This document shows, one piece after another, positions 1-10,891 of a stretch of 64,000 nt of DNA. The DNA comes from Knufia peltigerae. Lineage: Eukaryota > Ascomycota > Eurotiomycetes > Chaetothyriales > Trichomeriaceae. Every line of letters begins with the position of its first letter. The stretch's first letter is position 1. Made by a program: the position numbers and the translations under genes. Where the stretch lies: the NCBI GenBank assembly GCA_030247855.1, contig JAPDRN010000025.1, forward strand, positions 282,701-346,700. Direction: 5' to 3'. The notes beneath the pieces were generated by a model. The model was given only the letters and a program-made list of their open reading frames with translations, did not search any database and was not told where the DNA came from.

Positions 1-1
1 A

Positions 2-319
2 GCTGAAGAGGCAGATGCTCTGGTGTTTCAACAGTCGTCTTCAAACGTGCTTGATCTCCATGGAGTAAGTGTCCAAGACGCCGTCCGTCTCGCTGGTAGT
101 AAGACACAAGACTGGTGGGATGGTCTTGGAGATAGCAAGTACGTATCTGGGGCGAATCCGGCGAGGGCTGGCTTTAGGATAGTGACGGGGGTTGGCAGTC
201 ATAGCAAGAACCACGCTCCTCGAATAGGACCTGCAGTGAGCAAGATGTTGATCAGGGAAGGTTGGAAGATTGAAATAGGTCATGGTGAATTGATCGTGAC
301 CGGAAAGAGTCGTAAATGA
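2..319 (+). CDS. Smr-domain protein, C-terminal part
   Basis: This is the 3' end of a gene that begins left of the window. The frame is open from base 2 and stops at 317-319. The visible 105 residues are almost entirely a Smr domain. They start with the LDLHG motif (about residue 16) and carry the TGxGxHS motif (about residues 63-69), followed by the GPAVxxML..GW tail usual at the C-terminus of fungal Smr proteins. Smr domains are RNA or DNA nicking endonuclease-like modules; in eukaryotes they occur at the ends of CUE- or DUF1771-containing proteins linked to RNA surveillance. The N-terminal architecture is outside the window, so which Smr subfamily this is cannot be told. Confidence 0.85.
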   Translation, partial: AEEADALVFQQSSSNVLDLHGVSVQDAVRLAGSKTQDWWDGLGDSKYVSGANPARAGFRIVTGVGSHSKNHAPRIGPAVSKMLIREGWKIEIGHGELIVTGKSRK

Positions 320-684
320 ATTGACGAATAGACTTGGAATGATATTTATGCGGATCATAATTGGCCCAAAAAAGGGATCATGATTCAATACTCCCAAGCT
401 CTACACAAGATACATTGTCTGTATGGAGTATGTTTATGACATTGAGGATGTCTTTGTGTTTGGTAGGTGTTTGAGGTAGAAGGACTAATTTATCAAAGTC
501 ACCGACTCACACACAGGCATTTCGTCCTAGAACGTCTTGAACGTCTGGGCTTGACATCGCTGAATGATGTCGGATTTTTTTTGCAAGAATGATATACTAA
601 TACCCTATCATATCAATTGAAGCTTCTTAACCTGTAGGCATCCTCCTCCGTAGGATTGATTGTCTCACTTATTTTTTGCGACAC
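320..684. other. Convergent 3' spacer
   Basis: AT-rich spacer between the converging ends of the Smr gene and the AtuA-family gene. No coding frame, tRNA or repeat that I can support. Confidence 0.6.
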
Positions 685-2612
685 TCAACTCGCCACCGGC
701 GGCACCTTGAGGTACAACAACGGAGCGTACTGCTGGGTACCCAGCGTGTCTCGTTCCCCGATACTCCCTTGCTCCCAAGGTCGTTTGATGGTCGTCTTCC
801 AAGCCATGGCCGGGTCAAAGTACATGTTTGTCAGAATGTCACTCTGGTCGACTCTGTACAATTGACAAATGACCTCGTTGGTGAGGACGTTGGCAGATTT
901 GACTCTCTGATACACCTCCCAACTGTCGAACATGATGTCCAGGGTCAACTCGAACGGTCCTGCGTTTTTTGATCTCACGATTTTCGCAATGTCCATCATC
1001 CGAACTTCACCGGAAGGAACTGATTTGGGGATGATGGGCTCCGGGCGGCCGTTGACAAACTCTTGCAACTCTTCTGGGGTGTAGTGTGCTGGTTCGACAG
1101 GCGCCGTGGTCTTGTCGGAGCATGGTATTTCAAGATGCGTCACTGGAAACAAGTAGACCTCCTCACCCCTCGATAGATCCATGAGATGATAAATGTTCCA
1201 TCTAAACACTCCACCGGCGTCCTGCTCGTGGGGGGACAACGGCGAGGCAAAGTTCCCAGCCGTCGCCATTTGACCCTTGTAGGGCATGTGCAGGATCGAT
1301 GCCCTCACGTTGTTCGCGATGGCGTGTGACTTTTCCGGTGTCGGAGCGACGACTTCACCTAAAATCCCAATTTCGTGGGCGGCGTCCTGGTAGTTGGGTT
1401 CCAGAGGCCCCATGACCGCATTCTTACCGTACACCTGGAACTTGAGCTGGCACCCAGGGTCTCGATCGAGTTCGGGAAACAACTTTTGGGTGTATTTACG
1501 GGCAGCCTCGAGAAACTCGTCGATCTGGGAGATGAGGATGGGGTCGCGGATCCCACCGATGAAGATGGTCCGATGACCCAATTTCTCGACCCCTTCCAAC
1601 TTGACCTGGTACGTCCGGCTAGGTTCGAACTGGGCACCGGAAACCCTCACGGTCCGGCCATCTTCCAAAGCCTCGTAACGTGCTCCGTCCAGATTCAGAA
1701 TCCCACCCGGGCCGGGAAGACGGTCGGGTCGCGTCTTTTCGTACAGCGTGTGCGCCGCGACCGAGACCGGCGTGCAACGCTCAAAAGGTGACACCGGGGT
1801 CAGGTCGAACGACGACTTCCTGACCGTCCCTACCATGACGCGACCTTTGGGGACGGCGCAAAACGCTCCGCATTCCATGATCTTGCCCAAATACCACGCC
1901 ACACCCGGGTCGGCGCCCCGATGAAGACAATACGCCGCAAAGGGGGCCGGGTCATAGGATCGACCTGATAAGATAATGTCCGGATCATTTTGTAGTGCTG
2001 ATAGAAATCTGGAGTACGAGTTAGAGGAATAATTCGTACTATTTATCGATCGTAGCAAACGAAGGGGATGGAGGAGGGGGGGTGGACGCAAAAAAAGGGG
2101 GTTGAAACATACGGTGCAACTCCCATCTGACCAACAATCTCAACCGCATTGTCGACATCCTCGGTCCTCAGGTCAGGGACGGGACCACAAGGGTGTATTT
2201 GATCATTTTTGATTTTGTTCTTTACGGCTTCACGATCGAGGTTTGTATTGATGGTGGCCACTTTGAAGCTGAAATTTTCTGTCGTTGCAACCTCTCGAAT
2301 AATGTCCAACATCTCGGCGACGTGTTTGTTGCTACCATCACCCCCGGCGGAACTGATCAATACTTTGATCTTGCGATGGTAACAAGCCTGTAGCATGGGT
2401 CTCAAGTCACGGACATAACTCTCACGGCCGCAAGTCATCTTGTTCAGACCCAACTTGTAAGGTCCCCCGTCGGTGCTGCCGGCGTCGACGATGATGGCCG
2501 ACGGTCGAAACTTGTCGACCCCCAACCAGAAATGGTCGCTCCGGTAGCCATATCCTAGAATGGCACAGGGAGTCAAGATGGTGAAGTCGGGTTGTTGGTC
2601 GACGCTACCCAT
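685..2612 (-). CDS. AtuA-family (DUF1446) protein
   Basis: Two exons, 2612-2113 and 2008-685, joined by a 104-bp intron (donor GTATGT, acceptor CAG). Splicing gives 607 residues and joins ..MGVAP to FLSALQND.. in frame. The product matches the acyclic terpene utilisation AtuA family (DUF1446). The N-terminal part has the AGSTDGGP stretch (about residues 44-51) and the SSAGGDGSN stretch (about 88-96); the second exon carries the family block GRSYDPAPFAAY..RGADPGVAWYLGKIMECGA. AtuA is needed for growth on acyclic terpenes in Pseudomonas, but the biochemistry of the family is poorly defined and fungal members need not act on terpenes. It is soluble with no signal peptide. It lies next to a cyclase-family hydrolase in the same orientation, which supports a catabolic role. 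Confidence 0.88.
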
Positions 2613-3296
2613 TGCGGTGGTGAAGACGTGAAAGATCCTTGTGGTTGTTGTGATAGTGGTGGTGGTGATGTGTTGCTGAATCCTTTTCGCACCGCAGAAC
2701 CCCGACTATATCTTCACTTACCTTGGATAAGTACTTATGTAGGATTCCTCTTATACTGCATATTTCGGAGAAGGGACAGCATTGTTCTGGAACTCTGGCA
2801 CAGGCACTGTAAGTATCTGGTGGTTGGATGACAATCAATCTGCAACTCCATGTCACAGGTTCGCGAGCCATTTGCAAACACCCAGGCTCCTCTTTTCTCG
2901 GGTTGATGGCGAAGACGCGAGTATGCAATGTATCGTTACTGTATGGGCAAGCGAGGAACGCGGCGTCGTTTATGGCACCGAAATTGTGGTTGGAGATCCT
3001 CAAAAGGCTGGTTCGTGAACTTCGGCATCACAGCGAACATTTCGCAAGCCCCTAAACGCCCTAGTTTGATATTGGTACGCCGTATACCCGCACTCGGATG
3101 ATCAGTTACGGCATCACCGAAGCTATCTATCGTCATTCTGAGGAACGCTGTTCTCATTGTCATATCGTGAGCATGCCACGGATTCTCATACAAGATACAA
3201 AACTCGTGCTCTATGAAAATAATCTATAGAACAAGGCTCTAAAAGATGAGGTGTAAGAGTAAAAAGTCAAAAAGTATGAAAACGCCGTACCCCTGT
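2613..3296. other. Promoter side of the AtuA gene
   Basis: 684-bp spacer between the AtuA-family start and the cyclase stop, both on the minus strand. Just upstream of the AtuA start the minus strand is rich in CAC/CAA triplets (about 2640-2670). Short frames here look like noise. No motif stands out. Confidence 0.55.
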
Positions 3297-4420
3297 TCAA
3301 AAGATGGCCAGTGCATTGCTGGGGCTGGCCACACCTCCGTTGAGATTCAGCGGCGAGCTTGTGATCAGAAACGTCCACTTCCCAAGGGCACGACAAGTCC
3401 CAGACAACTTTTCCAGGTCCCAGACTTCACCGATGGGCATTCCCCATCCGCTGAGCAGCACTTCATGACAAGAAACGCCCCAGGGTTTGGTCGGCGGCCA
3501 GCTCTCGTAGGCGTTTGTGTCGCTAGCCACGGCGGCAAATTGGGAATCCCAGTGCCACCTGAACATTTCTTCGCTTGCCTCGACACCCACAAAACTTCTC
3601 ACCTCCCTCGTTGCGAGTTGTAACTTGGCCTCGCCGCTCAATCTGCGATATTCTTCTGTCCAGCCGGTCCTGATCAGTAGTACATCTCCAGGACAGAACG
3701 AGACATTCTGTGACCGGGCCACGTCGAGTAGCTCCTGGAGCGGTATGGCGTGGGTCTCAAAGGGCGAATATTTGATTCCTTTCTGCTTTGCATATTCTCT
3801 CCAGTCGAGCAAAACTCCTCGCCCAACGATGCCCCGACGAGCGAGGTCTGTGAATTCAGTTAGGTTGGGTCTGCTTTGGTCTGGAAGTAGCACATGCACC
3901 GCCGGACTCACTCACTCTGTATCCCAATTTTGGGGTTACTCTCCGGTCCAGATATGTCGTCTTGGGTGACCCCGTTATAAAATCTCCGTTGTTGCTCGAT
4001 CTGGTAGGGGTAATGCCTCAATCCATCCCAGTGGCTTGAGCTCTGAGTGTTGAGATGAATCTCATCGTCGTTGGCGTATCCCTTGGCATTGATTCGGTGC
4101 GAGCATGGAGTTCTCCGCGGATTCATGGGAAGAACTGGCTCTTCCAAGGGCAGACTCAGAGGTACGACGACGCCTCTGCACGCTTCTTGCGTAGCCCGCG
4201 CGATTGCCTCTGGCGTAATCAGATTCAGTGTGCCGATTTCATCTTCATCCCCCCATAAGCCCCATGCTGAACCCTTTGGGTCGCCCTCTCTCAGCGGAAG
4301 GTCATCAAAGCTTGGCCGTAGACGTTTTCCAGGTTGCTCAAATGGAGGTGTCAAAGTACGCTCTTTGATTGAGGAATTCATCGTGAGGTCTGTGTAGAGA
4401 TTTCCCACGAGGCTGTCCAC
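3297..4420 (-). CDS. Cyclase-family metal-dependent hydrolase
   Basis: Two exons, 4420-3916 and 3847-3297, with a 68-bp intron (donor GTGAGT, acceptor ACAG). The spliced product is 351 residues from the first ATG. The second ATG at 4381 may be the true start, since homologues are usually a little shorter. The junction restores the conserved KIGIQN..RRGIVGRGVLLDW block. The metal site seen in this family (isatin hydrolase and kynurenine formamidase fold, usually HxGTHxDxPxH) appears as SSHWDGLRHY, giving H-x-D-x-x-x-H. Members hydrolyse cyclic amides, formamides or related acids with Mn or Zn; the substrate cannot be read from sequence. It shares a 526-bp divergent promoter with a Zn(II)2Cys6 regulator. 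Confidence 0.9.
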
Positions 4421-4946
4421 GGCATGGGAGATAAATCCTAAGCCATATTCACATCAGACGAGAGGAGTGTGACTGGTCATTGGCAAGGTGGAGTTGGTTG
4501 TTTCTGTTGTTCGGTATGACCCCGAGATCAGCACCAGCCATGGGTCGAGCTAAGGCAAACGACCCTTGCCCGTCCCTTGTCCCTGCATAATTCCCGGAGG
4601 GAACTTGGACAAGTCTTGTCTGCCATCTGGGGACTCCGTAAGAGGTTTGCCGGGGATGCGCTTGGATGGATTCCTGAGTCTCGCGGTCTGTGAACAGTCT
4701 CTTCCCCAAATCTCGCGCTAAGCCCAACGTGGAGTTGGGAAATAGTTTTGCACGAACCGCTGATTTGGTTGACCTGATGCGTTGCACACAGAGAAGCCCG
4801 ACAGCTGTCGCTAGTCAATTGATTGCTGGCGCTACTGAAACGTGGCCATTGACGAGCCTTGCGATACTCTCCCTCGCCGTATTCGGAATTGGCTTCCGGC
4901 TGTTCACCATCATATCAGTCGCCAGAAACCCCGAATCGCCCAAACC
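4421..4946. promoter_or_regulatory. Divergent promoter, cyclase and regulator
   Basis: Shared 5' region of the cyclase gene (minus) and the regulator gene (plus). Two dyad elements are visible: TTCCCGGAGGGAA at 4591-4603, and a CGG triplet at 4884-4886 facing CCG at 4896-4898 with 9 bases between. The latter is the type of site Zn(II)2Cys6 dimers often bind, and it sits 49 bp before the regulator start. ACTCCGTA occurs at 4633-4640. Use of these sites is inference. Confidence 0.4.
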
Positions 4947-7220
4947 ATGCCACCTCATGCTAAGAAATATGGTCAGTCATGCTTGCTTTGTCGCAGGAGA
5001 AAGGTCCGTTGCGACGGTGGCAAGCCGAGTTGTGCCAAGTGCGTACGCGCCGGTGAGCAGTGCACCTATGGCATCCAGGACTCGGCTGTGACTCGATTGA
5101 GGAATGCTCTGAGTAGATCAGAACAGCGGTTGAGACAGCTGGAGCAAGATTTGGGGTGCTTGCTGTCGTTAGAGCCCATTCCATGTCGGGAAGGCCTTCG
5201 TCTCCTTCTGGCTCAAACATCGGTTCAAGAAGGAGACAGGGAAAGGGACAGCGCTCTTGAGCATGCTGTCGCACCAACCGATGCTCCAGGCTTAGACGAG
5301 CTGTCGTCGTCCGGGGAGCGGCACCCCCAAACCACTCTGAACGTCGATGACGAATTGGCAGATGAAGAAGAGGTGGAGGAGGTAGGTCGTACTCGGTCAT
5401 GCAATGATGTTCATACTGATCTTGCTCTAGAGATATAACTCGACTTCGAGGTTTCATGTCGAAGACCACGACTCTAACGCCGAATATGATATTCCTGCAA
5501 GTCACGATGATGCCGCACAGGTGGATTATCATCGGCGCTGGCTGGCATCGAATGCCCGCTTTAACAACCATTTCGAACAAATTGCTTACGACAACATCAA
5601 GGACGAAGAATTGATTGATGCAGAGACCGCAAGGATCCTGCTTAAGATTTACTGGACATGGCAAGCACCACTACATAATTGTGTTTATCGGCGAAGTGAG
5701 TTTAGCAGTCGTGTTTGTGAAACACAATAACTGACCATCCAGGCTTCTTCCGAGATATGGTACTGAAGGGTCCTTATTTTTCTCGCTTCTTACTCTATGT
5801 CATTTACGCCCACGCGTCTCGCCATATCCCTTCTACTGACTCGCGGCACCTGCTGTTGATGCAGGGCGAGCCACTTCTTGACAAAGCAAGGCTACTTCTT
5901 GTGGACGAGTTCAAGCAAGACAGACCAGCGATCCCAACTATTCAAGGTCTCCTCATCCTAGGTGGCCGCCAATGTGCGGTGGGCAAGAGCAGCGAGGGGT
6001 GGCTATATACGGGCATGGCGATGCGAATGATCAAAGACCTTGGCCTTCATCTGCCTCGCCGTCTGCGTATGTCCAACACCGAACCTGACGACTTTGAGAC
6101 CCAGAAACGGCTATACCTGTCCGCTTTTGTGTGGGACAAATCCATCAGCTTATGCCTAGGACGGGCTCCATCTCTACCCACTATGCTATATCCATCTCAT
6201 TGTTTGCTGGATCACTCTGACGATGAAGAAGTTTGGAAACCATTTTATCTGCATGAACAGGGAATGACATACAACCCCGTCCCGGGCTACAATACTACGA
6301 CCTTTTCTCATTTCGTCGAGTTGGCAACACTAGTTAACGAGGCTTTCAGAGACATTTTTGGTGCTCGGGCTCGGGATGTTGATCTCTCCCGACTGAGGCG
6401 TTTCGAAGAGAAGCTACGCAAATTTTACCGAGACCTGCCACGCGAACTTCAACTTGACGAAGACATGCTCAATTCAGCGTGTACACCACCTCATATCTGT
6501 TGCTTGAACATACTGTACCATACCATGCATATACTGATCTACCGACCATACTTTCTGAAGGAAAACACACAGTCAGACAAAGATCGCGCCATTTTTGAGC
6601 ACGCCTCGGCCGTGTGTAGTAGAGAAGCCATAGCAGTCAACACTATTTTCCAGGCGTACGGCCGATGGTTCGGCAACAAGAATCAGACGTACTTGCTTTC
6701 GTACTGTGTCTATACTGCGGCAACCGTTGAGGTTAAACAAGCGATTCATCCGGATCCGACAATCTCACAAATGGCTCTTGAGTGCCTCGCAACGACGCTA
6801 GCAATGCTCGAAGAGGAGGTGAAGCAAACTCCGGGGATCCGAAGAAGTATTGACATCATCAAGATGCGTCTTTCAAAACAGACGTTATCACCTCGGACGC
6901 CATTGACTGCCTCTGCTACTCGGGCCGGATCTCATTCAATCTCTTTTGGGCATATCGGTGTAAGTCCCGATCATTCCAATTTGCTTAGCTCTGCGCAAAT
7001 CCAGCAGCCCGTGTCTCATTGGACGCAACCACATGAGAATGCTTTCGCGCGTCAATCGAATCCGAATGCGCCTGGAGCGTGGGAGTCAGATATGTTGAGT
7101 GGTGTCGTGCCGCAGTGGCCCTTTGATGGGGAGGCTTTTGATCTATGGAACATCCAAACCCCGGACGTGGGCGGCGGATTTGTTCCAGAGAGCCTCAGTT
7201 GGTACACTGAACTAAGATAG
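4947..7220 (+). CDS. Zn(II)2Cys6 transcription factor
   Basis: Three exons, 4947-5381, 5431-5695 and 5743-7220, with introns of 49 and 47 bp. The product is 725 residues. The N-terminus holds a complete binuclear zinc cluster with Cys at residues 12, 15, 22, 29, 32 and 39 (CX2CX6CX6CX2CX6C), then a basic and leucine-containing linker that may be a short coiled coil (about 45-70). An acidic stretch follows near 140. The middle region (about 235-560) is a fungal_trans (PF04082) domain; the SEGWLYTGMAMRMIKDLGLH block lies near residue 317. This resembles the NIT4 group. An in-frame ATG at 4842 would add 35 residues, but the shorter start gives the usual spacing to the zinc cluster. Its position between the cyclase gene and a transporter suggests it controls them. 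Confidence 0.93.
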
Positions 7221-8015
7221 TTCTTCAGTTCCGTCACCATCATACAATGACTTGGGGGATTCGTCTCGGTCAAATGAGGGCCCTTCAGGTCTTGGGATTC
7301 TCGCATACCCAACAAGGTCCAAGGATACTGGCGATATGTATTACGCACACTAACTTCTGCATTACGCACGAGGCTATACATGCTTGAGCCCCCCCAATTG
7401 CCATTCGCTATAGGCGATTGATTTGCAAAAGGCACACGACTGAGCAACTATGAATTTGGTCGTTATTACTATCCTTATTGGCGACTCGGTGCTCGTCATT
7501 CTCAAGATTCTTGAGAATGTCTCTGGGCTCATTTGGATTCTGTCGGTCATCATTTTAACTCATGGTGATACTAAGAAATGACACGACAGGTTCGAGGGGT
7601 ACTTCAGTGATATATACATACCTGGTAGGGAGCCTTGTGCGTGATACCTATCACCAGGATACTGCATGAATTTCCCCCAAACCTCCTGACTATCCTTTTA
7701 GCGCAATTTCAATTCACCAGCCTGGGTCGTCAAATTTCGGCTTCGGGGTATACTTTACAGTACTACACCCTCGCTATCATGCCGAAGACCCACCCTTAGC
7801 CTGGGGTAGTATTTCCCGGGGATTCGATACCGAGGCGGGGAGAATTCATTTCAACCAACTGACAACAGGTGATGGATCAGAACTACGACGTGTGGGTTTA
7901 AATCGCGAAGGGTGAACTATATATAAGATGGTGCATAACTTCTCGGCTCACCACAGAAGCTCGACAAGCACACAACATCAAGTGTCGCTCATCAGTTTGC
8001 CCACCGCCGCCCGCA
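7221..8015. promoter_or_regulatory. Transporter promoter region
   Basis: 795-bp spacer between regulator stop and transporter start. It holds a 23-bp palindrome (7497-7519), a CGG..CCG pair spaced by 10 bases (7817-7832) and a TATA-like run TATATATAA at 7918-7926, about 90 bp before the transporter ATG. No coding frame of interest. Confidence 0.5.
7497..7519. promoter_or_regulatory. 23-bp palindrome
   Basis: Arms CATTCTCAAGA (7497-7507) and TCTTGAGAATG (7509-7519) are exact reverse complements around a single central base (7508). It lies 277 bp past the regulator stop and about 500 bp before the transporter start. It could be an operator-like dimer site or an RNA hairpin in the regulator 3' end. 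Confidence 0.6.
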
Positions 8016-9650
8016 ATGGAGGACACAACAACAAAAATCGAACCGACCAATGTCGAGGTCGCTCCCCCTAGACTGGAGTACACTGAAGAGGAAGCAAAGG
8101 CGGTCATACGCAAATTGGACTGGCACATCCTACCGCTTTGTTTCATTCTTTATACCTTTTCAGTTCTCGATCGAGGAAACCTTGGAAATGCGAAACTGGC
8201 CGGCTTGTACAAAGACCTTGACCTTACGAGTGACGAGTATGATTGGCTTGGAACCATGTGAGTATATATGTAATCAACCAACCTACCTGACTCAGCCTCT
8301 CTCCAGCCGACTATTACAGACGTGACTGACAGCCCGACTCTCGTCCACAGGTTTTATATCGCGTATATCGTCTTCCAGTTCTCCAGTGTCGGCTGGAAAC
8401 TATTCAAGCCTCATCAATGGGTCTCCTTCGTGGTGTTGGCATGGGGCACCATCAGTACCTTGCAGGCCGTCTGTACCAGCTGGAGTGGCCTGATGGCGTG
8501 TCGATTTTTCCTAGGTCTCACCGAGACCATGTTCGGACCAGGGATTCCATTGTACTTCAGCTTCTTCTGGCCTCGTCGCCTCATGGGTCTCCGGTTTGGT
8601 ATTTTCTTGTCCGGGGCGGCACTGGCCAACGCGTACAGCGGAGCGCTTGCGTATGCCATATCCCATATTCATTCGTTCGTGGCGCCGTGGAAGATTCTAT
8701 TCATCATCGAGGGCGCCCCGACGGCGCTGCTGGCCGTCGTTTGTTGGTTCTTCCTACCTGATTCCCCCCGGGAAGCGAGGTTCTTGACTCCGCGAGAACG
8801 GGAGATTGCCGTTCATCTGGCCAACGACTCACAGGCCCAGCCTCAAGAACCGGGAAAGAGAGGGATACATTGGCAGAGTCTGATGGCGGCCTTTGCAGAC
8901 TATCGAAGTCAGTAAATTTTTTTCCTTTCTTTTTGTTACTCCCCAATCCATGCCGCAAACTTCCTGACCAGAAACACTGACACTCCAAAAGACTGGATGT
9001 TTGCATTGTCTAACTTTAGCACAAACGTCTCTTTCGCGTCGCTACCATTATTCTTGCCCACCATCATCTCCGACTTTGGCAGCTTTGACCAATTGACGTC
9101 CAACGGCTTGTCGGCACCGCCTTACCTGCTCTCCTTCTTTCTGATCGTGGGCGTCGCCTTCTTCTCGGACAGACTAAAGATCCGCGGACCCTTCGCCGCG
9201 CTTTTCACAACCATCGCCGCCATTGGATACCTGGTCCTCGCGCTGACCACTTCTATCGCGGCCCGATACGTCAGTTGTTTCCTGATCGTCACTAGTTTTG
9301 TCACGGTCTCGACCGTGCTCGTGTGGAATGCCAACACCAATGAAAACGAGTCCAAGCGAGCTGGAGGAGTCTGGATCATTCAGTGCGTAGGGCAATGCGG
9401 CACAATCTTGGGTACCCACTCATTTCCTGGCCCGGAAAAGCCATACTACCGCCGCGGCATGTGGACTGGTTTTGCCTTCTCGTTGTTTTCGGCAGCCCTG
9501 TGTACATCGTTGAGCATTCTGCTTCACAGAGAGAACAAGCGACGGGATCGTCTCTATGGCAAGGTGGAGCATGTCGACGGCGAAGGTGAAGGCGAGGATC
9601 TTGCCGCGTCGAGTCTTCCACCAGAGGCACGGTTTAGATATATCATTTAG
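8016..9650 (+). CDS. MFS transporter, anion:cation symporter type
   Basis: Three exons, 8016-8257, 8351-8907 and 8992-9650, with introns of 93 and 84 bp (donors GTGAGT and GTCAGT). The product is 485 residues. The family is the Dal5/Tna1/Liz1-like group of the major facilitator superfamily. Signs are the short acidic cytosolic N-terminus, the KLDWHILPLCFILYTFSVLDRGNLGNA segment entering TM1, the WPRRLMGLRFGIFLSG block in the first half, about 12 hydrophobic segments and the YYRRG stretch before the last helices. Known relatives import organic anions such as allantoate, nicotinate, pantothenate or sugar acids at the plasma membrane. Being next to the regulator, it is the likely importer for whatever the AtuA and cyclase proteins degrade. 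Confidence 0.92.
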
Positions 9651-10891
9651 ACATTGTGTCTTATCGAACATTCGCATCCATCCGACTTTCCAGATGGAGG
9701 TCTGATGCTGGAGGCTATGCTTAGATCAGGCCGAATGAAAGATGTTGTTTTTCACAGCATAAATCTGACCATAAATATGACCAGGGTGACACGTCGCATG
9801 GTTCGTTTCGGAATGAAATTGCCTGGTCAAACCGAAAACATCATTCTGAATGCCGCCGGATCAGATACATGGCCAACCACAGGCTACTAGGTTGGAACAA
9901 ATGATTGAGTCATGCATGATCTACCGAAAAACGATGAGTATTGGCCTGCTGTACAGTATGTAAAGGAGAAAGAGAGAGCGAACATCAGGCTGAGGATGGA
10001 GGCTGCGAGGCTGAGGACGAGGCTGAACAGAATGCTAGATAAGATAACGAATCAGGTCACCTGATTTCTTAGGTAAAAGCAGCGCGAGGCCACTCTTCTC
10101 TCTTCTAAAACAGCGTGCTGAGTGGAATTATTTGATACTTAAGAAGAGAATCGCATATATTATTGAGAGGCATGTGAGTGGTTAAAAGTGTCAGGGAGAT
10201 GAGGCTCTTATTTTTTCATTCTTCCCGTAGTATTACAGTAACACCTTCGCCTACAATAATACAGTACAGTGACCCAGGTATCCAAGGCACTGGATGTGTC
10301 GGCTCGCGCTGTGCCGTATTTCAAGGTTAAGTAATGGAATTTCCTACTGCCCAGTGCATGATGGATCTCATTAGGTAAAGAATGGCCATTTTTTTTCCCT
10401 TCCAACTCCATCCATTCTCCGTAACCAACAGCAAGTGCCACTTCCCACGTCTTTGTCGTCACTTCGATCAAATGAAGAAAATTCTCCAAATCACCTTGTA
10501 TTTTCCGAGGGAGGATCCGAGCACCTGATTGACCATCTACTACTGTGCGCGTAACAAAAAATCCCTTCAAAGGAAAAATCCGTCCGAACAAATCCGACCA
10601 TCTCCAGGCACAAATTGGTCATCTCTCAGTGGCCACACAACTATGATTTATTAAGTGGTGACCGCCCGGACCGCCCCCTACCGTGTCCATTCACCATTGC
10701 ACTCTTATGGGGTGCCAAAAAAAAGAAGCAGTCTACCACGAGAACAAGCAAATTTAAGAAAAGAAAGACTTGAGTCTGATCAGACAGAGATGCAAACAAT
10801 CCTTTTGCTATCATGAGTTCTGATTAACTTATTCCTTACATTCCTTGGTCTCTCTCCTCGTAAGTGACCGAGGACGACAAAACAGCTGTCA
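9651..10891. other. 1.24-kb spacer with palindrome and purine repeats
   Basis: No gene seen. Imperfect tandem copies of AGGCTGAGGA-like units lie at 9987-10026. A palindrome with arms AATCAGGT (10050-10057) and ACCTGATT (10059-10066) around one base follows. A 127-codon minus frame at 10208-10591 has no family resemblance and I do not call it. Confidence 0.5.

Noticed and set aside
10208..10591. 127-codon minus frame
   Set aside because: No family resemblance, no neighbours in support, and composition like the surrounding spacer.
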